A stretch of 64,000 bases of DNA from Brachionus rotundiformis. Lineage: Eukaryota; Rotifera; Eurotatoria; Ploima; Brachionidae. A model generated the notes under the pieces. It did not search any database. It was not told the DNA's origin and saw nothing but the letters and a program-made list of their open reading frames with translations. The DNA lies in the NCBI GenBank assembly GCA_016802295.1, contig JAESIW010000065.1:124001-188000 (forward strand), given 5' to 3'. Of this stretch, positions 13,671 to 23,653 are shown one piece after another; position 1 is the stretch's first letter; the number at the start of each line of letters is the position of its first letter. A program made the translations under genes and the position numbers.

Positions 13671-15137
13671 TTAAAAAAGTGAAAAAAAATAAATTAAAAC
13701 AAAAATTACGAAAACTGAAGTACAAAATAATTTCAAATTATTCAATTTGAATACAATTAGATTTTTTTCATAATACTCTATGGCTAAGTACCCCATTAAA
13801 CCTATGGTTAGATAGATCAGCATTAAATTAAGTTTAGTTGAAATACATAAATAATTTGAATAAGCATACGATACGGCGAAGCCTACCGATTCCCATAATC
13901 TAAAATTAGAGAAAGCTGCTTCTTGATTCGATTTAAATAAGACTCCATAAATTGAATTAACCTGAGTTTGCCATGCTGAATCTGCCAAACCCCACAAAGC
14001 TGGAATCATGTAGAACACATAATCATTTTTAGTTTCATTTAATTTCCAGTTAATCATAACAAAAATGAGAAGATAGTTAATAAAAGCTGCAGTTAAAAAG
14101 CAAGGTATTCTTCCGACATATTTAACCAATAGGCCAAACAAATAACTTCCAATTACATTAAGGATTCCAAAAAATATCATTGCATAGCCAACATAATCAA
14201 CGCCTTTTGCACATGCCACAAAAGACTTGGTATAATCAGCGCCTATGAACGCTAAAGAAAAACCAAGCCACAAAGTCAATGGCAAAATTAATAATTGATT
14301 TCTGTTTTTTAATTGCTTGACTGTACTCATAAATAAACCAAATTTATCAATTTCTTTTCTGGAATCAGACAAACTTTTACTATTCTTATACTCATTTAAA
14401 GCTACTCTAATTAAAATAATACTCGAAAAGCCTAGTAATATATACACTAAGCATAAAGTATAAACCGTAGATAATTGAGCCTTAATAATTTGACTCTCTT
14501 GATTTCCAAACTGATCTGTTGGACAGTCATTAAAGCCACAAGTATCCAACGATCTTAATTTTTCTAAGATTGGAGACTTTTCCGGTTTTAAAATAGTTGA
14601 ACTAATCAAATTTCCAACAATTTGGCTCATTTGAAACATGGCAAAAAATATGCCAAAAAAACGATTAACAACAGCTTCTGTATTTTCACCTGAAATATTG
14701 GCATAGAATCCAGCTATTTCTGTGAGATATGTACATTTAGCTGTCCAAAGAGGTCCAGCAAAAATTCCAAGGAGAACAGCAGATGGAATGAGTGTATACC
14801 ATTTCGGATAAGTATTAGCAGCAATAAATACCAAATAGGCAAACTGGCAAGTTATAATTGTGTTTTTAATTCCAAAATAGTTAATCATAATCGGTGGCCA
14901 AAAAAAACATGATATAACTAAAGTAATGTAAATGGTACTTAAGCTAAGGGTTCCAATACCAGCATCACTATTCAAGCTACTTTGAAGATTGGCCATTGAC
15001 TGAAAAGCAGTGAACAAAAGAAACCATGCTAGTCCAATAATGAATAGATTTTTGTGTATCAAATATTCAGAGTTAGTCCAATTTTTTTCCGAAATGGCAT
15101 CGTTGGCACTTTTCATTCTTTTTATTAATTTTAACAT
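13671..15137 (-). CDS. UNC-93 homolog A-like multipass membrane protein, intronless
   Basis: A member of the UNC-93 branch of the major facilitator superfamily, with about 11-12 hydrophobic segments. In worms UNC-93 regulates a two-pore potassium channel; the function of UNC93A-type proteins is poorly defined. 488 residues in one exon. Family signatures are LLFTAFQSMANLQSSLNSDAGIG in the first membrane helix region, SLSTIY, WYTLIPSAVLLGIFAGPLWTAKCTYLT, VNRFFGIFFAMFQ, GNLISS, ADYTKSFVACAKGVDYVGY, PALWGLADSAWQTQ and AAFSNFRLWESVGFAVSYAYS. The start Met at 15137 allows a 30-residue cytoplasmic N terminus before helix 1. An acceptor-like TTAATAG lies 10 bp upstream of the ATG. It is divergent from the DUF6314 gene, with 247 bp between starts. 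Confidence 0.93.
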   Translation of the reverse strand: MLKLIKRMKSANDAISEKNWTNSEYLIHKNLFIIGLAWFLLFTAFQSMANLQSSLNSDAGIGTLSLSTIYITLVISCFFWPPIMINYFGIKNTIITCQFAYLVFIAANTYPKWYTLIPSAVLLGIFAGPLWTAKCTYLTEIAGFYANISGENTEAVVNRFFGIFFAMFQMSQIVGNLISSTILKPEKSPILEKLRSLDTCGFNDCPTDQFGNQESQIIKAQLSTVYTLCLVYILLGFSSIILIRVALNEYKNSKSLSDSRKEIDKFGLFMSTVKQLKNRNQLLILPLTLWLGFSLAFIGADYTKSFVACAKGVDYVGYAMIFFGILNVIGSYLFGLLVKYVGRIPCFLTAAFINYLLIFVMINWKLNETKNDYVFYMIPALWGLADSAWQTQVNSIYGVLFKSNQEAAFSNFRLWESVGFAVSYAYSNYLCISTKLNLMLIYLTIGLMGYLAIEYYEKNLIVFKLNNLKLFCTSVFVIFVLIYFFSLF

Positions 15138-15384
15138 AATAGCTCATCTATTAACAAAAATAATTCTATAAATTATTTTTTATTAGAACCAAATAGTTTT
15201 TAGATTCTTATGTTTCCAAGTTGTCATGAAAAGTGTCCTGAGTACTCGTTACAAAATTATGGTGAAAATAAGTAAAAAAATATTTGGATATGTTAATTTT
15301 TTAAAATTTAAAATTGGGTCATAAAAATATCTAATGCTCATTTAACTTTTATTTTTATTATTATTTATTTCGAAAAAATAAAAG
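15138..15384. promoter_or_regulatory. Shared divergent promoter region
   Basis: A 247-bp gap between the start codons of the UNC-93-like gene (-) and the DUF6314-type gene (+). Both promoters and 5' UTRs must lie here or overlap the neighbours. No clear TATA box or initiator could be assigned. Inferred from gene layout. Confidence 0.5.
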
Positions 15385-15855
15385 ATGAATTTAGCTCAAA
15401 AGATATTTAATTTTTTTCAAGGATCATGGAGTGCATTTCGAAAAATAGAAAATACAGGCGTTTTTAATGGAACAGCTACCTTCGAGCCTTCGGAAACAAA
15501 TCCGAATGAACTTATTTATAATGAGAAAGGTGTATTTGAATTTTTTGATCGTACCGATTCGAAATTTGACGCGTCACGAAGCTTTATATATACCTTAGTA
15601 AATCAGAACGATATTCAAGTTTATTTTAATGATAAAGGATCAGAAAAAAATATATTTCATTGTTTGGGATGTTTTGACATTGCCGATGAAACTCATGATA
15701 AAATAAAATTTAAAAAAAAACATTTTTGCCCGCCCGATGCATATGATATCACTTACGAAATCGATTTTAAAAACCTCGAATTTCAGATAATCTATGATGT
15801 GAATGGGCCTGAAAAATCTTATATATCCAAAACCCTTTTTAAAAAAATTAACTAA
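15385..15855 (+). CDS. DUF6314-like protein
   Basis: 156 residues in one exon, with no signal peptide or membrane segment. The pattern fits the DUF6314 family known mainly from bacteria and fungi: FFQGSWSAFRKIEN at the start, FNGTATFEP, LIYNEKGVFEF, ASRSFIYTLVNQNDIQVYF, FHCLG, a KHFCPPDAYDITYEI block corresponding to the usual H-C-x-x-D-x-Y motif, and VNGPEKSYISKTLF near the end (family: V-x-GP-x-K-x-Y). These are alternating beta strands, consistent with a lipocalin-like barrel. The activity of the family is unknown. It could have entered this lineage by horizontal transfer, but it has host-like base composition. The family call rests on remembered motifs. Confidence 0.75.
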   Translation: MNLAQKIFNFFQGSWSAFRKIENTGVFNGTATFEPSETNPNELIYNEKGVFEFFDRTDSKFDASRSFIYTLVNQNDIQVYFNDKGSEKNIFHCLGCFDIADETHDKIKFKKKHFCPPDAYDITYEIDFKNLEFQIIYDVNGPEKSYISKTLFKKIN

Positions 15856-16068
15856 TTGATTTGGCTTAAAAATAAAAATTAATAAATATTAATCTAAATA
15901 GCATAATAAATGAATTAATTTTTTTTGAAGCTTTTAGAATAATTTAACACGAGTTATAATGTTTTTTTTCGATTTAAAAAAATTATTAATTTATTAATTA
16001 TTTTAATATATTAATATATAAATAATCTAAAAAATTATTTTCATCTAAAATAATATTGAGCTTAAAAA

Positions 16069-18261
16069 TCATTTTTTTCTTTTAGACAGATTGAACATAG
16101 AATAGTTTGGATCTTGGGTGATCTCTTTTTCTATTTCGAGAAAATCAGGTAGTAACAAGTCTTCATCCATGCATCTTGTTGTGAGAATGATGAGTCCACG
16201 GCAACTCGGATTGCAAGGCTCTTCATACATGTCTAGTTGATAATATCGATGTTTCCATTCAAAACATCTTCTAAGCTTGTAAATTGTAAAATGACTGCTA
16301 TCAATTGTTTTGTAAAGCATCTAAAAAAAAACAAATATTTTACCAAACTTGGATAAGATTCAAATTTTAAATAATTACGGAAAATTCTCTCTTGTCAATT
16401 TGTCGATATGTTTCAACAACTTGGTCATTACGAATAAACCGTACTGTGTAAGTATACGACCAAATGTCTATATTTTTGAAATCAAAAATTAAAATTCAAA
16501 TATTAAAATGTTAAATTTGAGATAAATACTTGACTGGCCGCGTTTTCGGATACGAGCTTGAACCTTGGGAGAATTCGAAGTCAAATAGTTATGGACTACA
16601 TTAAAGTCTTGAAATGGTGGAAATTCTGAAACATCAGGGAGAACTTTAACCAGGAATTTCCTCTTTCTGTTTCCAATATCGAATCCTCTAAACTGGAGAC
16701 CTATTCGGTCACAGACTGCCTGAAGAACTCTGGCTATTTTGATTTCGAAATCGGTGCAATTATCTATCACATATTTGTATGGATGACCAATCCATGCTTT
16801 GGCTATTTTCGCATCCAATTGACGAGCTAAATCGATGCCTTCTGTTCTTGATAAATTGTTGTCCAATGTATAAAATTGCTCAGCTCCTTTAGCAGCAGTT
16901 ATCTTAGAGAAAAAAATAATTTCTTTTTTTACAAATTGAAAAATCCGAATCTTTTTCCTATCATATATTTTAATTTTGTAATACGCAGATTGTTATTATA
17001 TTAATATAATAAAGTAATATAAGTTTTTAATAAAGAAAAAAATAAAGAAAATAAAGAAATTTAATAAAGAAATAAATTTTTTTAAGTCATTCATTTGAAA
17101 AAGAGTTTTATTTCTTATCTTTTATTTCTTATTTTTACCCTATTGATATATCACATTATTTACTTTATTTTTAATTTAGAGACCAAAAAAACTCTGGTAT
17201 TATCCAAATTTGGTAAAAACCGTTGACATTATTTTCCAAACTATTTTTATACAGAAAATAGAGGAAATTTTAGACAAAGCTTTTAACTTGAAACATGCAA
17301 ATATATTTTTTAGTTTTTCAAAACAAATCGAATGATTTTTATTAATTTATTCAAAGCCACCTACTATTTTTTTTAAATTATAAACAAACAAACAATTTAA
17401 AAGCATTGAAACTACTTTTACTTTTTTCTAAGAATTTTTAAGCCTACATTATATTACCTTCAAGCGCGAATAATGCTTCCAAATTTTTATATTTTAATTT
17501 TAATTTAGGTTATTGCCAAACATGAAAAAAAAAGTACCAAATGAATAATCTGATCGTATCTATTGTCCCTAAGATCCACTTCGTTCCATGCCGGATTTCT
17601 TTGCTTCAGTAATTCCCAATCTTCTTCGTCCAAATATGCAACAGGGTCCATGGCGCCACGGTCATAAATTATAATTACATTTTGATCCTTTTCTTTATAG
17701 TAGTGTTTTGCTGCTTGATTAATCGAATCTTCGATCTGTAGTAGAGTTTTTAATAAATTTTCTTGAAAGTCAATAGCTAAAAAAATAATTAAAATAATCT
17801 AATATAATAGAATAAAATAAAAAGTATTTACTATGTTTGCCTAAGTCATAGAAGTAAATACCGGATGAGAGCAGAATAGTGGCAGTCTCTGGTACACAGA
17901 ACACCTTCCAACCAATGTTTTCGAAAAAATTTTTTATTTTGTTTATTGAAGTTGTTTTACCAGCACAAGGACCACCAGTAAGAACAACACGATGAATGCG
18001 CTTGTTCGAATTGGAATTGGCCTGAACTGTAACATTGTTCAATGTTTGCTGAGTCAACAGAGCCGATATGTTGTGATCAATTGGCTCATCAATCTCCAGG
18101 TCATCGGTGGCGTCATTTATGTTCGATTGAGATTGAGATTTTTTCAAATTTGGGTTGGACAATTTTAAAAGTTTGTTTAACTGTACCACATTAATTGGTG
18201 ATTTGGACTCGAGACGCTCGTTCGAGGCCGATTTGCTCTCATTCGTTTCAACAAAACTCAT
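16069..18261 (-). CDS. TTD14-like P-loop GTP/lipid-binding protein, copy A (five exons)
   Basis: Homolog of Drosophila TTD14 (TRPL translocation defect 14), a GTP- and phosphoinositide-binding protein needed for TRPL channel trafficking. Exons in coding order: 18261-17832, 17776-17538, 16902-16530, 16467-16379 and 16320-16069; joined they are in frame and give 460 residues. After a Ser/Asn-rich leader, residues 96-104 form the Walker A loop GGPCAGKTT (AAA_28/NadR-like P-loop domain), followed by FCVPETAT, IIYDRGAMDP and NEVDLRDNRYDQIIH. The C-terminal half (GNRKRKFLVK, VHNYL, RIRKRG, YRQIDKREF, CFEWKHRYYQLDMYEEPC) resembles a CYTH/triphosphate-tunnel fold rich in basic residues. Introns are 55, 635, 62 and 58 bp. 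A paralog lies at 33358-34763 on the same strand. In this animal the TRPL link is only inferred. Confidence 0.9.
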
Positions 18262-18485
18262 TATAAGCCTTTATTTTAATTTTACTTTATAAAAGCATCT
18301 TATTTCTTTAAAAAAAGAGAAAAAAATTTTGTAATTTTGTAATATCATTTATTTCATAAAAATTTGTGCACGACCCAATTTTAAATTTTCATTATCGGTC
18401 CTACAACACAGACTATTTGATTTTTTTCACATAAAATAGAGAAATTTTAACAGACTTTATAAATTAAACAAGTTTAAATATAATT

Positions 18486-18893
18486 CTAGACATAAATCCA
18501 AATTAAATAATTTTTTTTCTTTACTCTTTTCAAAAAGTCAATAATTCTGTCATTGGCTGCCAGAAAAAAAGCTAAAAAAATCCCTGAAATAATAAACTTT
18601 GATATAAAGGTAGCAAGGCGTAGATATTTTTTTGCGTATTTTCTGCTTTTTAGCGGAATTAAGTAAAAATTTTTATTAAATCTAAAGATTGATATTTCCA
18701 ATATCTTGAAAATAAATAAATTATGCCAAATTATGTAAAGCGTACTGAAATTCAAATTTCCAGCCAAGTGAAATGCTTTATGAATTTTAGAGATGTCAGT
18801 TGCCAAGCACCGCTTGTTTTTAAGCAAACTCTTGATACTATTTTTTTGAAAGTTTGGTCTTTGGCAATTTTTCCCACAATAATCAAGTATCAT
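18486..18893 (-). CDS. Unrecognised ORF, possibly membrane-associated
   Basis: 135 codons without a stop, long for DNA this AT-rich, lying between METTL14 (225 bp upstream start of its last exon region) and TTD14 copy A on the same strand. The N-terminal 50 residues are rich in Lys and Asn with coding-like composition. Residues about 92-115 are hydrophobic, followed by a basic tail (RVKKK). I do not recognise the family. It may be a small real gene, an exon of a gene with unseen parts, or a pseudogene; a 41-bp GT-AG stretch inside it could be a very short intron. Confidence 0.3.
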   Translation of the reverse strand: MILDYCGKNCQRPNFQKNSIKSLLKNKRCLATDISKIHKAFHLAGNLNFSTLYIIWHNLFIFKILEISIFRFNKNFYLIPLKSRKYAKKYLRLATFISKFIISGIFLAFFLAANDRIIDFLKRVKKKNYLIWIYV

Positions 18894-19037
18894 AAATTAA
18901 AATGTAAACTAAAATGATTAGTCTGTGCTTTATTTGAACTTAATACAGGTTTACAGGCAAACGCTAACTTTTTGGTTTCAAATAATTTATTGATCTAAAA
19001 AACAAGATTGAGTTTAAACAATTACGTAATTACAAAA

Positions 19038-21035
19038 TTAAACTGAAGTATCGAATTCACCATTTAGATTATTCTGATTAGTTTCGACGCCAAAACCAAT
19101 CGAATTCCCATTTTCTGGATTATTCAGTATATTAACTTGGTATGCCATCTGATCTACATTACTTAATTGATTAGGCTGTGTCTGATGTTGAATTAGCTGC
19201 ATTTTTGATTTAATTGGAGGAGTTTTGGGTCTCAATAGCTCAATGCGGTCAGTAGTTCCGGTCAAATTTCCATTTATAAACAAACTTTTGAATATATCTT
19301 TATTAAAATTTGTGTCCGAAAGATCTGGTCCGACTGATAGCCAACCGTGTCTTAGGGTGTTGTCTCTTCCAAACAAATATAATCTTCTTCTGCCCAAACA
19401 AAAATGTTCTATTATATTAAAAATTTCCTCAGGTTTGTCTGGACAGCCCTCATCCGGCTCTTCGGAAATGATCAAATCGATATCAATATTTGTATGAATA
19501 AAACTGCTATCCTGAGATCGCTTTACAGTACCTTTAATTCCCATCAAACAATGCTCCTTAAAATAACAAGCTCCTTAGATAAAGGTTACATTTTCTATCT
19601 AGTAATTGTCTAGATATTGATAAATCTTCGTTTAATTGGTTTAATAATTTAAAAAATATGTTTGGAAATTATCTATCAAAAGAAGAGAATCTAAATCCTA
19701 ATGGTAGATACAATAAAGCTAAAAAAAATTGCATAATTTTTTAAGAAATCTAATGGCATTTTTTCATTTTTAAAAATAAAAATTATGAAAACCTTAATTA
19801 GATTCCATTAAATTTAAATTTTTTTTTTAAACAAAATATATCTTGATTTCTTTTGGTTTATCTAAATTGAAAATAATTGGAAAAGCTTCTTAGTTGATCA
19901 TAAGTTCCTCTAATTATGATTATTCTAATATTTTAAATATTAACAAAATAATTGGAAATATCAAATTTTTGAATTGTTAAATTGATCAGTTCTTGTCACG
20001 AAACTAATCTTTTCAAAACACTTATCTTTTTCTAAAAATTATTTTTCTTAGAATCAAGATAGAGAAAATCGAAATTTTATAAAATAATGTATATATAAAA
20101 ATGTCAAAAGATGCATAAAAAGAATAGATACTTTTGTTCTCTGTAAGATAGACCTACAGTCTAAATTTCGATTTTGTTTTAGAGATGTCTTGTTTGTCTT
20201 AATCCAGACAATATCCTCACAGCGTCTAAACCCCCATTTCTTTAGGCACTCTCTACCTTTATCCAAGCCTTCACCAGAACCACACCATAAGAATATGAAA
20301 GCTCGCTGAGAAGTAACTGATCCAATATCTATTGACTTAATTTCATCCCATGAATAAAACTTGTTAAAAAATATCTTATTATGAGTGTGGTATTCATGAA
20401 GTGGCGGCTCTACAAGGATAACATCGAACTCAGATCCAGTCAATTCAGCTAGTGAAAAGTCAGAACCATCTTTATTCAAAAGGTCAGATTTGATGTACAT
20501 TGGTCGAGTTGGAACATTGGTTTTGGAAATAAGCTCGTCCTTCAGTTTTATCAATTCTCGCAATTTTGGATAGTCTTCGAAGCGTTCATTAAGTGCCGGA
20601 TCGCGAATAAAATTTTGGGGTCTTTGCTGAGTGTCCACAAAATGTTGACAGTAGTCATTTTTTGGACCTTCATTTTCTTCCTTTATTGCCGAGTCCTCTT
20701 CGATCAAATATCTATTTTGATCCTCTTTTTCAACAAATGAAACAATTTTTGTTTCTTTTGAGCATATAATTTCTTTTAGAAGTTCGATATTATTTTCTTT
20801 CTTTAATTCGCGTTTTTTTTTAACTTCATTTAAAATCTCCTGGTCACTTTTGGACAGAACTAGGTCAAAAATTTCCTCTGATGGAATGTTAAGCTTAATA
20901 AATTTAATTTTATTACAAATTACAATTTTCTTTGTAACAAAGTATTACCGTATTGGCAATTAGTTTCCTATTTGAATTCAACTTTTGTTTTAGAATTTTA
21001 AAATTCTTGCGACTTATTTCTAATAACGATTCCAT
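19038..21035 (-). CDS. METTL14: METTL14, subunit of the m6A RNA methyltransferase complex
   Basis: METTL14 is the RNA-binding, non-catalytic partner of METTL3 in the nuclear complex that methylates mRNA adenosines. Exons in coding order: 21035-20949, 20893-20132, 19556-19038; in frame, 455 residues (human 456). Matching blocks are NDYCQHFVDTQQRPQNFIRD, FEDYPKLRELIKLKDELI, the EPPL motif at residues 191-194 (in place of the catalytic DPPW of METTL3), FIFLWCGSGEGLDKGRECLKKWGFRRCEDIVWIKTNK, LQRTK/EHCLMGIKGTVKRS across the exon 2-3 junction, and IIEHFCLGRRRLYLFGRD. The C terminus after RPKTPP is Gln/Asn-rich and lacks the RGG repeats of vertebrate METTL14. Introns are 55 and 575 bp. The ATG at 21035 (MESLLEISRKNFK) aligns with the human start. 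Confidence 0.96.
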
Positions 21036-23653
21036 TAATTTAACAAGTAAATAAAAATAATAAATTTAAAATGTTCTTTAAATTTTTATTCATTATTCTA
21101 CATATACATATTCAAAAAATTTAAAATTTATCATGGATTTTGATTAAATTAATGCAAATTTTCTCAATTTCTAAATTCTCTTAACTTTTGTATTTAAATT
21201 TAAAAATTTTGTAACTAATCATTTATCATTTTGATTAAGTAAAGCTGAATTTTTTAAAATACATGCTAAAACTTTGGAAATGTTCAAATAAATTGCTTAT
21301 TTTTTAACAAAATAAAGTATATTGATTTGTTGATGTAATTTTTTCAACAAAATGGATTTAAAATTTTATTCTTTTAGCCTCCGAATCAATTTTTTTAAAT
21401 GAGCACGAAGTTATTAAAAAATTTTCAGTTAATTATATTAGATTAATTAAATTAAAGTTTATTTCGTTTTAATAAAATATGAAGCTGGAGCAAAAAAGAT
21501 GGCGTGCTTTAAGATATTTGATAAAAATCATTTTAAAAATCCGTTCTATCAAAAAATTTATTTTTTATCAAGTTTTAAAAATCACGATAAAAATAATTTT
21601 AATTAACCTTGTCTGATAATAAATGAAAATGGAATGGAAATAAATAATGTGATTATAAAATTTTTTATTTGTTTATTTAAGTATTCTTAAAAATTTTTGT
21701 AATAAAATATGTTAAAACAAAAATAAAATAAAATCTACAAAGAAGTTGTGATTAAAATCATATCAATTAGTATCTTAAACGATACTTAAGATTATAAGCA
21801 CTGAACTCTTTCAAATTAATGTAATTATGCTGATCTGAATTGAAAATTGCCAACTCAACAATTCCTATTGCAATATATTTTGGGTAATTATCTAAATTTA
21901 GATTTAAAGGAATATAATTTTTAAATAATTGCAAGTGGTAAATTTAGTTGATCTGTGGAATATATAGAATTGTGGTGTATATTTGATTTAAGAAAGCCTA
22001 AGACATATTTACTTTTATTTCTATCAAATAGATTGTATTATGTTATTTTTTATTTTCTAAAAACAAATATTTTTACAAAAGTAGCTTTAAAATTTAGATT
22101 TTAAAAAATCAACATAAATCAATTTAAATTAAATATTGTAGGAAAACCTTTAATTTATAAGAAATAACCTTAAAATTTAATCAAAATGGCTTTTAATTTA
22201 AAAAATAATTTTTTTGAAAACAAACATTAAAACCTAATTTTTATTCAAATAAAATATTTATCTAAAAAGTCAAGCCATCAATCTAAAGTATAAAATAAAA
22301 AGTTAAATGCATAGCCATTGAGAATAGTCTTGACAGATTGAGAAAGTTTTCCTTACGAAATTTCTGCACCTTTTCTAAGCCTGAATTTTTGGGAAGGGTA
22401 AATAAAAAAAAAACCCTTTAAAACACATAAATTAAATGAATAGCTCATCAATTAATTTATAAAATTAATTTAACATAAAGATTTTTCTAATTTTGGTAAT
22501 TAATTAAGGATTGTTTACCAAATATACAATAGGAATCTTTAGTATTCGATTTAATATATATTAGAAATAAATTCTTTAAAAGTATAATAGGATTTTAATC
22601 TTGAATTTAAACGGCTTCTTTTACAATAAAAAATACTGCTAATTCAAGTAAAATAACTATTCAAAAAAAAGTATATTTTTCAAATGCAAATTTATAGAAA
22701 AAGTGATTAAATATCAGATGGAATATATTTTTGTTAGTGTTTTAGCAACCTCTTTATAAAAAATGACAAAACTGTTTGTGAGAGTAGACAAGTCGAAGCT
22801 TGTGCCATGGAAACTTCTTCTAGCTTTCTTTAGTAAAATTTAGCTCTTAGCATTGGCAATTGTTAACACATTTACTCAAAAAATTGGCAGGCGTTTAATC
22901 GCTGGTTTGATTTTTATCGCTGTTGGTCCTAGCAAAACAATTTAACCTTTAGAATTACGAGTACACCTTTATGCAAGTGAAATTATCAAAAATTATTTAA
23001 AAAAAACATAAACTTGATTTTGTTTAATTTAGATTTTACAAACTTTAGAACAAAATTTTTCTCTCTAGTTTTTCTAATAGATCCAACTTAAGAAGTAAGT
23101 AATGTAATATCCTGTTTATAGCTTAGTTTATTCTCTGTGGATAAGCCCAGACGGCTTTAATTCGCGCCTAGTTTCTCCAGTGCTATCAACACTTGCCAAT
23201 TTTTATCTCGAATTCTAGGCTCCAAAATTGGCAGGAGATATCTTTAGTTTTTTTTTGCGAATCATATTTTTATGAATTTATATCAAAAGCATTTTAATTA
23301 GAGAAACATTTACTCAAAAAAAGAACAACAACAAAACAACTACTTGAAAACAAAAACTTCAAAAATAATCTCATATGTATATAAAATAAAATTTAGGTAT
23401 ATTTCTCCTTATTGTTATTTTGGCTCCAAGTGGAAAAAATATATCTTATATGGAAAGTAATTAAATGCAAATACTTCCATTCTAATTATTTGATATGTTG
23501 GTCGTATCAGGGGCCTCTTTTTTTCTATTATTTGAATAGATAATAAAATTTAATTTTTTCTTTTCTTATGCACACAGGTAAAATTGAAAATGTAATGTTC
23601 ATTCTAAATAAACTTTCAATAAATTGGTTCAATAATTTATCTTTAGATGAAAA
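21036..23653. other. Intergenic region between METTL14 and the RING gene
   Basis: No reading frame with protein character. Mostly AT-rich, except for a stretch at about 22740-23260 with higher GC and two copies of aattggcagg (near 22884 and 23227). This may be regulatory sequence for the RING gene downstream. Confidence 0.5.

Noticed and set aside
19225..19613. Plus-strand frames of 90 and 69 codons
   Set aside because: Antisense to the last METTL14 exon.
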